Of a DNA stretch of 64,000 bases, positions 1 to 8,334 are shown in pieces (the stretch's first letter is position 1; the number at the start of each line of letters is the position of its first letter). The stretch is from Brachybacterium faecium DSM 4810 (GTDB taxonomy: Bacteria > Actinomycetota > Actinomycetes > Actinomycetales > Dermabacteraceae): positions 2,852,001-2,916,000 of the forward strand of contig CP001643.1 of assembly GCA_000023405.1 (NCBI GenBank), read 5' to 3'. Under the pieces are notes generated by a model that saw only the letters and a program-made list of their open reading frames with translations, was not told the origin of the DNA and did not search any database. The translations under genes and the position numbers were made by a program.

Positions 1-1
1 C

Positions 2-166
2 AACGTCGGCGACCATCCCGCCCGCGTGCCCGCGGTGACGCTCTCCGGGTTCGAGACCGCCGCCCACGAGCTGCTGGCCGACGAGGCGGTGGACCTCGCC
101 GACGGGCTCTCCCTGCCCGCCCACGGTGTGCTCTGGCTGAGGGTGACGCCGCGCCCCGCAGGGTGA
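2..166 (+). CDS. C-terminal end of a GH13-type glycoside hydrolase (partial)
   Basis: Only the last 54 codons lie in the window; the gene begins before base 1 and stops with TGA at 164-166. The tail (NVGDHPARV, then a HELLADEAVDL-like stretch and HGVLWLRV) resembles the C-terminal beta-sandwich of GH13 enzymes of the amylosucrase/alpha-glucosidase type, where a loop of the form 'DLLTG...L.PYGVLWL' closes the protein. The catalytic domain is not visible, so substrate and exact subfamily cannot be given. The stop is 57 bases before purB on the same strand. Confidence 0.5.
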   Translation, partial: NVGDHPARVPAVTLSGFETAAHELLADEAVDLADGLSLPAHGVLWLRVTPRPAG

Positions 167-223
167 CGGAGGAGGCGCGGGACGCTCCCGCACGCGGGCG
201 CGACGGTCTGGGACAATGCCGCC

Positions 224-1639
224 ATGGCTCACTCCTTCGCGGACATCTCCCCGCAGATCGCCCTGACCCCGCTCGACGGCCGCTACCGCGCGCAGACCGC
301 GCCGCTGGTCGATCATCTCTCCGAGGCGGCGCTGAACCGCTCCCGCCTCATCGTGGAGACCGAGTGGATGATCCACCTGCTCGACGGCGAGGTCATCCCG
401 GGCCTGCGCACCCTCACCGCGGACGAACGCGCCCTGCTGCGCGCGATCCCCGAGGACTTCGGGGCGGACGGCATCGCCGAGCATGCCGAGATCGAGCGCG
501 AGACCGTCCACGACGTCAAGGCGATCGAGTACTACATCAAGCGCCGCCTGGCCGGCACCTCGCTCGAGCCGCTGGCCGAGGTGGTGCACATCTACTGCAC
601 CAGCGAGGACGTCAACAACCTCGCCTACGCCCTGATGGTCAAGGGCGCGGTCGAGCAGGTGTGGCTGCCCGCCCTGCGCGAGGTGATCGCCGATCTGGCC
701 GCCCTGGCCCGTGACGCCGCCGAGGTGCCGATGCTCTCGCGCACCCACGGCCAGCCCGCCACCCCCACCACGCTGGGCAAGGAGGTCGCGGTCTTCGCCC
801 ACCGCCTGCGGCGCCAGGAGCGGCGGATCTCCGCCGACGAGTACCTGGGCAAGATCAACGGCGCGACCGGCACCTACGCGGCGCATGCGGTGTCCGTGCC
901 GTCGGCCGACTGGCAGCAGGTCTCCCGCTCCTTCGTGGAGCACCTGGGCCTGACCTGGAACCCGCTGACCACGCAGATCGAGTCCCACGACTGGCAGGCC
1001 GAGGTGTACGCGGACATCGCCCGCGCCGGCCGGATCCTGCACAACCTCGCCACCGACGTGTGGACGTACATCTCGCTGGGCTACTTCCGCCAGCGCCTCT
1101 CCGCCCAGGGCGGCACCGGCTCCTCGACGATGCCGCACAAGGTCAACCCGATCCGCTTCGAGAACGCGGAGGCGAACCTCGAGATCTCCGGCGCGCTGCT
1201 GGACTCGCTGGGCTCCACCCTGGTCACCTCGCGCCTGCAGCGGGACCTCACCGACTCCACCACCCAGCGCAACATCGGCCCCGCGATCGGCCACTCCCTG
1301 CTGGCGATCGCGAACATCCGCAAGGGCCTGGCCGGCCTGGACGTCGACGCGGACGCGATGGCCGCGGACCTCGAGGGCAACTGGGAGGTGCTCGGCGAGG
1401 CGGTGCAGTCGGTGATGCGCACCCTCGGCGTGCAGGGCGTGCCCGGCCTGGACAACCCCTACGAGCGGCTCAAGGACCTCACCCGCGGCCACCGTGTGGA
1501 CGGGGCGGGGATGCGCGAGTTCATCGAGTCGCTGGGCCTGCCGGAGGCGGAGCGCGAGCGGCTGCTGGCCCTCAGCCCGGGCACCTACGTGGGCTACGCC
1601 GCGCAGCTCGTCGACCTGCTGGACGACGACCGCGGCTGA
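224..1639 (+). CDS. purB: Adenylosuccinate lyase
   Basis: Cytosolic 471-aa enzyme of purine synthesis. It releases fumarate from SAICAR and from adenylosuccinate, giving AICAR and AMP. The fumarase/aspartase superfamily signature SSTMPHKVNP, with the mobile-loop catalytic serine, starts near residue 300. The THGQPATPTT segment with the conserved histidine lies near residue 174, and TSEDVNNLAY precedes it. Length fits the E. coli-type PurB branch (about 455-470 aa). The ATG at 224 starts directly at the conserved N-terminal region (ALTPLDGRY); an upstream overlapping ORF is a shadow in another frame. It is probably transcribed alone, and the downstream gene is convergent. Confidence 0.96.
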   Translation: MAHSFADISPQIALTPLDGRYRAQTAPLVDHLSEAALNRSRLIVETEWMIHLLDGEVIPGLRTLTADERALLRAIPEDFGADGIAEHAEIERETVHDVKAIEYYIKRRLAGTSLEPLAEVVHIYCTSEDVNNLAYALMVKGAVEQVWLPALREVIADLAALARDAAEVPMLSRTHGQPATPTTLGKEVAVFAHRLRRQERRISADEYLGKINGATGTYAAHAVSVPSADWQQVSRSFVEHLGLTWNPLTTQIESHDWQAEVYADIARAGRILHNLATDVWTYISLGYFRQRLSAQGGTGSSTMPHKVNPIRFENAEANLEISGALLDSLGSTLVTSRLQRDLTDSTTQRNIGPAIGHSLLAIANIRKGLAGLDVDADAMAADLEGNWEVLGEAVQSVMRTLGVQGVPGLDNPYERLKDLTRGHRVDGAGMREFIESLGLPEAERERLLALSPGTYVGYAAQLVDLLDDDRG

Positions 1640-1757
1640 GGCCCGCGGCCCCGGGGGGGGGGAGGACGCGGACCAGCACCCCGGAACCCCCGCCCAGCTC
1701 GCCCCTGGCCTCAGGCCCGCCCAGCTCACCCCGAGGCTCCGCCGGGCACTTCTCGGT

Positions 1758-1814
1758 CGACCGTTGCGCAGTGGGCGCTCTGAGCCTCTCAAAGCGCCCA
1801 CTGCGCAACGGTCG
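1758..1814. terminator. Long hairpin, probable bidirectional terminator
   Basis: The 22-base arms 1758-1779 and 1793-1814 are perfect reverse complements (outer part CGACCGTTGCGCAGTGGG), and four more pairs are possible across one mismatch, leaving a tiny loop. It lies between the ends of purB (+) and the SDR gene (-), where a shared terminator is expected. There is no T-run on either side, so intrinsic termination is inferred from position and stem strength only. Confidence 0.55.
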
Positions 1815-1880
1815 CGGCCAGGAGCGCCCCCGACACGGCCAGGAGCGCCCCCGACACGGCCAGGAGCGCCCCCCCCCCCG
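1813..1880. repeat. Short tandem repeat, about 20-bp unit x3
   Basis: The unit CGGCCAGGAGCGCCCCCGACA is repeated about three times head to tail; the last copy runs into a C10-like homopolymer near 1869-1879. It is non-coding, directly downstream of the purB hairpin. GGAGCGCC continues to recur up to about 1920. Confidence 0.65.
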
Positions 1881-1956
1881 TCGCGGTCGAGAGCGCCAGC
1901 AGCTGCGTTCGGGAGCGCCCGCTGGCGCTCCTCCTGACCGGGGCCGGGTGCGCTCC

Positions 1957-2724
1957 TCAGCCGATCGCGCGGGGGCGCAGATCGATCGTGGCGACGACCG
2001 CCTCGGCCGGGGCACGCAGCGCGAAGCCGATCGCGGCGGCGACCGTCGCCGGGCGCAGGTACTTCTCCGACTCGTACGCGCCGCTCTCCGCGGCCCGCAG
2101 CTCATGCTGCATGTCGGTGTCGACCCGGCCGGGATGCACCGCGCTGACCCGCACCCCGTGGCCGGTCTCCTCCTGCCGCAGCGCGTCGGTCCAGGCGCGC
2201 AGCGCGAACTTCGAGGCGGAGTAGGCGCCGCGCTCCCCCTTCGCGTTGAAGCCGGAGCCGGAGTTCACGGCGACCACGGTGCCGCGGGCCGTGCGCAGCG
2301 CCGGCAGCAGCAGCCGGGTCAGCTCGGAGACGGCGGTGACGTTGACGGCGAAGTTCCGTTCCCACTCCGCGGCGCTCAGGTCCTCGACGCTGCCGTTGAC
2401 GAGGATCCCCGCCGAGTGCACGAGGCCCGCGAGGCCGGTGGGCAGCTCGAGCGCCGCGACCGCGGCGGCCGTCCCCTCGTAGTCGGTGAGCTCGGCGACG
2501 AACGTCTCGGCCGAGGGCAGCGCGGCGGCGAGCGCGGCCAGGGCGTCCGCGTCCCGCCCGGCGAGGATCAGGTGGTGATCCGCGGCGAGCTCCTCGGCGA
2601 CAGCGCGTCCGATCCCGCGGTTCGCCCCCGTGACGAGCACGGCGGGGCGGTCGCCGGGCCCGGCGGAGTGCGGGGTCGCGGCGGGCTGGGCGTCGAGCTG
2701 GTCAGGGCTGGCAGGTCTGGTCAT
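1957..2724 (-). CDS. SDR family NAD(P)-dependent oxidoreductase
   Basis: 255-aa classical short-chain dehydrogenase/reductase, cytosolic. The nucleotide-binding glycine motif TGANRGIG is near residue 33, the NVTA-type asparagine region follows, and the catalytic segment NSGSGFNAKGERGAYSASK carries serine, Tyr and Lys (YSASK). The C-terminal half has the usual HPGRVDTDM motif. About 25 poorly conserved residues precede the Rossmann fold, so translation might begin slightly downstream. It is divergent from the CPBP protease gene, with 40 bases between the starts. Substrate is unknown. Confidence 0.88.
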   Translation of the reverse strand: MTRPASPDQLDAQPAATPHSAGPGDRPAVLVTGANRGIGRAVAEELAADHHLILAGRDADALAALAAALPSAETFVAELTDYEGTAAAVAALELPTGLAGLVHSAGILVNGSVEDLSAAEWERNFAVNVTAVSELTRLLLPALRTARGTVVAVNSGSGFNAKGERGAYSASKFALRAWTDALRQEETGHGVRVSAVHPGRVDTDMQHELRAAESGAYESEKYLRPATVAAAIGFALRAPAEAVVATIDLRPRAIG

Positions 2725-2764
2725 GGGATCGAGTGTGGCATGACGCAGGTGAGAGCATGACGGC

Positions 2765-3526
2765 GTGGAACTCCTGACCCCGAGCCGGCGCTGGCTGCGC
2801 GCCGAGGTGCTGATCGTGCTCGCGCTGTCGCTGGGCCGCAGCGCCGTCTACTCGCTGCTCGCGCTCGCCCAGGCGTTCGCCTCCGGACCGCTGTCGGGAC
2901 AGTCCACGGCACTGAACACGTCGCTGCGGGAGAACCCGTGGATGGATCTGCTGTACCAGCTGCTCTCGGTGCTCTTCACCTTGGTGCCGGTGGCACTCGT
3001 GGTGCTGCTGCTCGCGATGACCGCGGGGTCGCTGCGGCAGGCGCTGCGCGACCTGGGACTGGATCCGGCCCGGCCGCTGCGGGACCTGCTGCACGGCGTG
3101 CTGCTCACCGCGGCGATCGGTCTGCCGGGGCTGGCGGTGTACTACCTGGGGCGGCTGCTGGGGATGACGGTCGAGGTGATCCCCGCGGCGCTGGACACGC
3201 ACTGGTGGACTTTGCCGGTGCTGGTGCTGCACGCGGTGAAGAACGCCGTGCTGGAGGAGGTGATCGTGGTGGGCTACCTGGTCCAGCGCCTGGAGCGGCT
3301 GGGCTGGTCGCCGCGCCGGATCATCATCGCCTCCGCCGTGCTGCGCGGGGCGTACCACACCTATCAGGGGGTGGGCCCGGGGCTCGCGAACCTGGTGATG
3401 GGGCTGGTGTTCGGCGAGTGGTACCGCCGCACCCGCCGCACGCTGCCGCTGATCATCGCGCACACCCTGCTGGATGTGGTGGCCTTCGTGGGCTACGCGC
3501 TGCTGCGGGACGTGCTCGGCCTCTGA
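2765..3526 (+). CDS. CPBP family intramembrane glutamic endopeptidase
   Basis: 253-aa polytopic membrane protein starting at GTG 2765. The three CPBP/Abi (Rce1-like) motifs are present: the paired glutamates in LEEVIVVGY, the histidine region in GAYHTYQG, and HTLLDVV near the end. About six or seven hydrophobic segments precede and surround them. The family cleaves membrane-embedded substrates or processes peptides; a substrate cannot be inferred here. The stop at 3526 is followed by a tandem-repeat intergenic region. Confidence 0.85.
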   Translation: MELLTPSRRWLRAEVLIVLALSLGRSAVYSLLALAQAFASGPLSGQSTALNTSLRENPWMDLLYQLLSVLFTLVPVALVVLLLAMTAGSLRQALRDLGLDPARPLRDLLHGVLLTAAIGLPGLAVYYLGRLLGMTVEVIPAALDTHWWTLPVLVLHAVKNAVLEEVIVVGYLVQRLERLGWSPRRIIIASAVLRGAYHTYQGVGPGLANLVMGLVFGEWYRRTRRTLPLIIAHTLLDVVAFVGYALLRDVLGL

Positions 3527-3535
3527 GCCCGGGCC

Positions 3536-3640
3536 CGGCACCGCTCGGCGCGGCACCGCTCGGCCCGGCACCGACCGGCCTGCCCACGGCACCGCTCGGC
3601 GCGGTGCCCCTCGGCGCGGCACCGATCAGTGCAGTGCCGC
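3536..3640. repeat. GGCACCGCTCGGC tandem repeats
   Basis: About seven imperfect copies of a 14-15 base unit (GGCACCGCTCGGCGC and variants such as GGTGCCCCTCGGCGC) between the convergent CPBP and rhodanese genes. It is non-coding and may act as a termination or spacer region. It resembles, in base composition but not sequence, the repeats after purB and topA. Confidence 0.65.
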
Positions 3641-3655
3641 GGGCCCGTCAGGTCC

Positions 3656-3982
3656 TCAGAGGATGTACGCCTCGGCCTCGCCGTCGGCTTCGATCGGCAG
3701 CCCGGATTCGAACCACTGGTCCATCCCGCCGTCGACGTTGATGGCCTCGAAGCCGTTGGCGTTCAGCCACTGCGTGACCTGGAAGCTGCGCCCGCCGGTG
3801 CGGCAGACGATGTACAGCTCGTCATCGTCCTCGGGCAGCTGCTCGAGGTTCTCCAGCAGGGAGCTGGCGGGCAGGTGCTGCGCGCCGGGCGCATGGCCCG
3901 CATCCCATTCGTTCTGCTCGCGCACATCGATGAGATGCGCGCCCTCGGGCACGTCCTTCGGGGCGACGGTCTCCATGTCCAT
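3656..3982 (-). CDS. Rhodanese-like domain protein (single domain)
   Basis: 108-aa cytosolic single-domain rhodanese. The CH2A region HLIDVREQNEWDAGHAPGA and the active-site loop CRTGGRS (cysteine at residue 60) are intact. The family transfers sulfane sulfur or serves as a persulfide carrier. The start is set at ATG 3982 because GGAGG lies about 6 bases upstream and the conserved domain begins directly after; the same open frame runs much further upstream but that part is antisense to the permease gene. It is followed by repeat DNA; upstream, 59 bases separate it from the FtsX-like gene on the same strand. Confidence 0.9.
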   Translation of the reverse strand: MDMETVAPKDVPEGAHLIDVREQNEWDAGHAPGAQHLPASSLLENLEQLPEDDDELYIVCRTGGRSFQVTQWLNANGFEAINVDGGMDQWFESGLPIEADGEAEAYIL

Positions 3983-4041
3983 GCCCTCCAGCCTAGTCCC
4001 GGTCCCCGGGGTGGTGGGCCGGCCGGCGGCCGGCCCACCGC

Positions 4042-5394
4042 TCATGCGGCGCGCAGCGCGAACCGCTTCACCAGCGGGGAGGCCACCAGCACCGCCGCGA
4101 TCACCAGCGCGTAGGCGGCCAGCACGCTGATCCCGTACTGCACCGCCACCTGCGGGTCCTGGGGTGCTCCGCCGAACACGGCGAGGATCACCAGCAGGGC
4201 CGTGAGGGTGGCGAGCAGGGAGCTGAGCACCACCGGGACGAGGATCTCCGCGATCCGGGCGCGGTGCAGCTGGGCCACCTCGGCGCCGGCGATGTGCTGG
4301 GAGCGCAGCACCGGTGCCTGGTCGATCACACGGGCGGTCTGGGTGACGCCGGTGGAGACGGCCGCGAGCACCGCGGCGATGCCCAGGGTGAGGATCCCGC
4401 CCGTGGACATGGCGGTGGCCATCATGGCCTCCTCCGGGTCCGTGCCGCGGGCCAGCAGCGCGATGATCGTGAGGAATCCGGCGATCACCAGGGCGAAGGT
4501 GATGCCCGAGACGGACCGCCAGCCGGCGCGCGGGTCCGCGGCCAGGCGGCGCGCGCCGACCATCACCGAGGGCAGCGGTGCGCTCTTCGCCAGGGCGCGG
4601 GCGACGATCCAGACGATGAACGGTCCCACCACGTTCATGCCGGCGACGATGAGGCCGACGAACACGGCCATCACCGCGAGGAGGGCCATCCCGTCGGCGA
4701 ACTGGCCGAGCAGCGTCCCTCCGATCTGCATGAACACGAAGAAGCCGAGGATGAGCAGCGCCCACAGCACCACCCGCACCACGGACATCCGCACCACGCG
4801 CGAGTCGCGGGCCACGCCGAGCGGGCTGAGCACCACGCCGGTCAGCGACACCCCGGCGGAGCCGGCGGCGAGCAGCACCATCCCGAGGGCGACCAGCGGA
4901 TATGCCCACACGGGCATCAGCAGGTCCGCGACGGTGAAGGGGGTGATGCCGAAGTCGAGATGGGTGAGCGCGGGAGTGACGGCGAGGTGGAGCCCCACGC
5001 CGATGAACGCGCCGACGAGGGCCTGCGCGGCGACGTCCAGCACCGCGACCGCGCCCACCTGCGCGCTGGTCCCGCCGATCAGGCGGGTGGTGGCGAGGTC
5101 CTTCTCGCGGCGGGCGAGGGAGAGCCGTGCGGCGGAGCCGCCGAGGCCGACGGCGCTCGGGATCAGCAGCACGGAGGCGGTGAAGGCGCAGGTGACGAGG
5201 AACGGCATGAGCGACTCCTCGGCGCTCATCCCGATCCCGGAGCCCTCGGGCATGCGGCCGACGAACGCGGCGGCACCTCCCAGGACGGTGGCGGTGATGG
5301 CGGTCGCGGCGGCGAAGGCGATCACCGGCAGGATGTCGGCGAGGGCGCCGCGGCGCCGCAGCAGCAGCGGGGCGGAGGCGAGCAGCGCGTTCAC
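4042..5394 (-). CDS. FtsX-like ABC transporter permease
   Basis: 450-aa integral membrane protein with an FtsX/MacB-type arrangement: an N-terminal membrane helix, a cluster of hydrophobic segments (about 150-270), and a second half with further helices after residue 300. It contains an extracytoplasmic loop with PEGSGIGMSAEE. Its start overlaps the stop of the upstream ATPase by 4 bases, so the two form one translationally coupled exporter. Such pairs often export peptides or antibiotics or handle lipoproteins; the substrate here is unknown. Confidence 0.85.
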   Translation of the reverse strand: MNALLASAPLLLRRRGALADILPVIAFAAATAITATVLGGAAAFVGRMPEGSGIGMSAEESLMPFLVTCAFTASVLLIPSAVGLGGSAARLSLARREKDLATTRLIGGTSAQVGAVAVLDVAAQALVGAFIGVGLHLAVTPALTHLDFGITPFTVADLLMPVWAYPLVALGMVLLAAGSAGVSLTGVVLSPLGVARDSRVVRMSVVRVVLWALLILGFFVFMQIGGTLLGQFADGMALLAVMAVFVGLIVAGMNVVGPFIVWIVARALAKSAPLPSVMVGARRLAADPRAGWRSVSGITFALVIAGFLTIIALLARGTDPEEAMMATAMSTGGILTLGIAAVLAAVSTGVTQTARVIDQAPVLRSQHIAGAEVAQLHRARIAEILVPVVLSSLLATLTALLVILAVFGGAPQDPQVAVQYGISVLAAYALVIAAVLVASPLVKRFALRAA

Positions 5395-6233
5395 CGGGCC
5401 ACCTCCGCGCTCTGTGCGGCGAGCGGCTGTGCAGGGGCCGGCTGCTCGGCGGGGCGCACGAACTCCTGGGCGATGCGACCATCGCGCATGGCGACGGTGC
5501 GGCGGCAGGCGGCGGCGACCTTCGCGTCGTGCGTGACCATCACCAGCGCGGCACCGGAGTCCCGGCAGGAGTCGACGAGGATCTGCAGCACGGACTGGCC
5601 GGTGGCCTGGTCCAGGGCGCCGGTGGGCTCGTCGGCGAAGACCACGGAGGGGCGGCCGGTGAGGGCCCGCGCGATCGCGACGCGCTGCGCCTGCCCGCCG
5701 GAGAGCTGGGTGGGGCGGCGGTCGTGCATCCCGGCGAGGCCCAGCCGGTCCAGCCAGGACGCGGCCTCGGCGGTCGCGGCGCGGCGGGAGGTGCCGCCGA
5801 GCATGCGCGGCAGGATGACGTTCTCGAGCGCGGTGAGCTCGGGCAGCAGCTGGCCGTCCTGGAAGACGAAGCCGAAGTCGTTGCGGCGCAGGCGGGTGCG
5901 GCGGCGGTCGCCGAGGGTCGCCAGGTCCGTGCCGTCGTGCCGGACGGTGCCGGCGGTGGGCGTGAGGATCCCGGCGAGGATGTGCAGCAGGGTGGTCTTT
6001 CCGCAGCCGGAGGGGCCCATCACCGCGAGCGAGTCGGCGCGGGCGATGTCGAGGTCCACGCCGTCCAGGGCGCGGGTGGTGGTGCTCGAGCTGCCGTAGG
6101 TCTTCATCAGGCCGCGGGCGCAGAGCACGGGCGACAGCGGAGCCGCGCCGGGCTGGGCGACGGGCTGCGGGGCCGGGGAGGCCGGGTGCGGGGGCGGGCC
6201 GGCGGGGGCCGGGGAGAGCTGGTTCGTGTTCAT
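5391..6233 (-). CDS. ABC transporter ATP-binding protein (LolD/MacB type)
   Basis: 280-aa cytosolic ATPase. Walker A GPSGCGKTT, signature LSGGQAQRVAIARAL, Walker B VVFADEPTG and the H-loop MVTHD are all present. A proline-rich N-terminal extension of about 35 residues precedes the domain. It is the first gene of a two-gene operon with the FtsX-like permease (ATGA overlap). A 16-bp perfect dyad 69 bases upstream of the start could be its operator. Confidence 0.92.
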   Translation of the reverse strand: MNTNQLSPAPAGPPPHPASPAPQPVAQPGAAPLSPVLCARGLMKTYGSSSTTTRALDGVDLDIARADSLAVMGPSGCGKTTLLHILAGILTPTAGTVRHDGTDLATLGDRRRTRLRRNDFGFVFQDGQLLPELTALENVILPRMLGGTSRRAATAEAASWLDRLGLAGMHDRRPTQLSGGQAQRVAIARALTGRPSVVFADEPTGALDQATGQSVLQILVDSCRDSGAALVMVTHDAKVAAACRRTVAMRDGRIAQEFVRPAEQPAPAQPLAAQSAEVAR

Positions 6234-6301
6234 GGTGCCCAGCGTCCCGCGGCCGGGGACCGCGGCGCGTCCTCCCCCGGAGCGGTTCCCTGGGCGCGGG
6301 G

Positions 6302-6317
6302 TCAGACCGTGGTCTGA
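6302..6317. promoter_or_regulatory. Operator-like 16-bp dyad upstream of the ABC exporter
   Basis: TCAGACC-GT-GGTCTGA is a perfect inverted repeat with a 2-base centre. It lies between the end of pstB (stop at 6346) and the start of the ABC exporter (6233), that is, upstream of the exporter promoter region. The size and form suit a TetR/PadR/GntR-type dimer, but no regulator gene is adjacent. Confidence 0.4.
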
Positions 6318-6345
6318 TCCCGGTGTGCGCCCCGGAGCGCGCGGC

Positions 6346-7131
6346 TCAGCCGAAGCGGCCGGAGATGTAGTCCTCGGTCTGCGTGTTCGAGGGGTTGGTG
6401 AAGATCGTGTCGGTGTCGTCGATCTCGATGAGGTGGCCGGGCTTGCCGGTGCCGGCGATGTTGAAGAAGCCGGTGCGATCCGAGACCCGGGAGGCCTGCT
6501 GCATGTTGTGGGTCACGATGACGATCGTGTACTCCTGCTTCAGCTCGTGGATGAGGTCCTCGATCGCGAGGGTCGAGATCGGGTCCAGCGCCGAGCAGGG
6601 CTCGTCCATCAGCACCACCTCGGGCTCCACCGCGATGGTGCGGGCGATGCACAGCCGCTGCTGCTGCCCGCCGGAGAGACCCATCCCGGGCTTGTCCAGG
6701 CGGTCCTTGACCTCGTTCCAGAGGTTCGCGCCGCGCAGCGCCCGCTCCATGAGCTCATCGGCCGCGGCGCGGGAGATGCGGCGGTTGTTGAGCTTCACGC
6801 CCGCCAGCACGTTGTCGCGGATGGACATGGTGGGGAACGGGTTCGCCTTCTGGAACACCATGCCGACCCGGCGGCGCACGTTGACCGGATCGACCTTCGG
6901 GTCGTAGATGTCCTCGCCGTTGATCTCGACGCGGCCGGTCGCATACGCCCCGGGGATCACCTCGTGCATGCGGTTCAGGGTGCGCAGGAAGGTGGACTTC
7001 CCGCAGCCGGAGGGCCCGATCAGCGCGGTCACCGAGCGGGGGCGGATCTGGACGTCGACGCCCTGCACGGCGAGGAAGTCGCCGTAGTGGATGTCGAGGT
7101 CCTCGACGTTGATGGGCTGGGGAGCGGCCAT
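6346..7131 (-). CDS. pstB: Phosphate ABC transporter ATP-binding protein PstB
   Basis: 261-aa ATPase energising high-affinity phosphate import. Walker [12 protein letters not shown], signature [15 protein letters not shown] and Walker [14 protein letters not shown] are typical of PstB, as are the NRMHEVIPG and NPFPTMSI segments. It is the last gene of pstS-pstC-pstA-pstB on the minus strand, 27 bases after pstA. Length matches the family (about 255-260 aa). Confidence 0.97.
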   Translation of the reverse strand: MAAPQPINVEDLDIHYGDFLAVQGVDVQIRPRSVTALIGPSGCGKSTFLRTLNRMHEVIPGAYATGRVEINGEDIYDPKVDPVNVRRRVGMVFQKANPFPTMSIRDNVLAGVKLNNRRISRAAADELMERALRGANLWNEVKDRLDKPGMGLSGGQQQRLCIARTIAVEPEVVLMDEPCSALDPISTLAIEDLIHELKQEYTIVIVTHNMQQASRVSDRTGFFNIAGTGKPGHLIEIDDTDTIFTNPSNTQTEDYISGRFG

Positions 7132-7158
7132 CGGAAGTCCTTTCGGTGGTCCCTCGGC

Positions 7159-8325
7159 TCAGCGGCTGAGCTTCGGGGAGAAGTAGTGGCTGACGAGGCG
7201 GGCGGCGATGTTCAGCACCATGACGATCACGATGAGGGTGAAGGCGGCGGCCCAGGCGCGATCGATGTTCGTCGAGAGCGAGCAGGCGTACACCTCCTGC
7301 GAGATCGGGTTGGTGACCGTCTCGCTCATGCAGTTCGCGTTGCCGTTGCGGTACTGCTGGTTGATGAAGGTGGGCAGGGTCGCCATGCGGCCGTCGAACA
7401 TGTTCCAGTTCACTGAGGTCACCATGCCCACGGTGAGCAGCAGCGGCGCGGTCTCGCCGATCACGCGGGCGATCGCGAGGGTGATGCCGGTGGTCAGGCC
7501 CGCGATCGCGGTGCGCAGCACCACCTTGACGATGGTCAGCCACTTCGGCACGCCCAGCGCGTAGGAGGCCTCGCGCAGATCCATGGGGACCAGGCGCAGC
7601 ATCTCCTCGCTGTTGCGCACCACGGTGGGGATCATCAGCAGGCTCAGCGCGACCGCGCCCATGATGCCCATGCGCACGCTCTGGTCCGGCATGAACGCGA
7701 TGAACAGGGCGAGCCCGAACAGGCCGGCGACGATCGAGGGGATGCCGGTCATGACGTCCACGAGGAAGGTGACGCCCTTGCCGAGGGTGCGCTTCCAGCC
7801 GTGGTCCGCGTACTCGACGAGGAAGATCGCGGTGAACAGGCCCACCGGGATCGAGATGAGCGAGGCCCACAGCGTGATCAGCAGGGTGCCGATGGTCGCG
7901 TGGACCACGCCGCCGGCGTCGGCCCCGCCGATGATCCCGGACATGTCCGAGGTCCAGAAGGCGAAGGGGCTGGGCTTGGCCGCGATCACCCGGGTCAGGC
8001 CCCGGCGGATCACCTCCCACAGCAGGGACAGCAGCGGGAACATCGCGACCGCGAACGCACCGATGACCAGCAGGGTCATCAGCCGGTCCTTGGCCCAGCG
8101 GGGCCCTTCGCGCACCAGCGAGTACACCCAGCCCAGCAGCAGGTGCAGCACGAAGCCGAGCAGGATCGCGCTGGCCGGGGTGAGGGCGTCGGCGATCGCG
8201 AGCGCGGCCACCGCCACCAGCAGTCCGGCCAGGCCGGTGTACAGCAGGTGGTGCCACGGCAGGCGGCGTTCGTCATGGGGCCGACGGACCGAGGTCCGGG
8301 TCGGCGCGGAGGTCGAGGAGCTCAT
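7159..8325 (-). CDS. pstA: Phosphate ABC transporter permease PstA
   Basis: 388-aa inner-membrane permease of the Pst system. The C-terminal 290 residues match PstA: the conserved RNSEEMLRLVP coupling segment, EASYALGVPKW, and IARVIGETAPLL. The N-terminal extension of about 95 residues includes two extra hydrophobic segments, a form common in actinobacteria where PstA is longer than the roughly 290-aa enterobacterial protein. It sits 9 bases after pstC in the pst operon. Confidence 0.95.
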   Translation of the reverse strand: MSSSTSAPTRTSVRRPHDERRLPWHHLLYTGLAGLLVAVAALAIADALTPASAILLGFVLHLLLGWVYSLVREGPRWAKDRLMTLLVIGAFAVAMFPLLSLLWEVIRRGLTRVIAAKPSPFAFWTSDMSGIIGGADAGGVVHATIGTLLITLWASLISIPVGLFTAIFLVEYADHGWKRTLGKGVTFLVDVMTGIPSIVAGLFGLALFIAFMPDQSVRMGIMGAVALSLLMIPTVVRNSEEMLRLVPMDLREASYALGVPKWLTIVKVVLRTAIAGLTTGITLAIARVIGETAPLLLTVGMVTSVNWNMFDGRMATLPTFINQQYRNGNANCMSETVTNPISQEVYACSLSTNIDRAWAAAFTLIVIVMVLNIAARLVSHYFSPKLSR

Positions 8326-8334
8326 GGGGACCTC

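Larger units (their letters stand above)
1640..1956. other. Convergent intergenic region with hairpin and tandem repeats
   Basis: 317 bases between the convergent purB and SDR genes. It holds a long hairpin (1758-1814), about three copies of a roughly 20-base GC-rich repeat (1813-1870) ending in a run of C, and a further GC-rich inverted segment near 1893-1941. No credible protein-coding gene is seen, although open frames run through it because stop codons are rare at this GC content. Confidence 0.7.
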
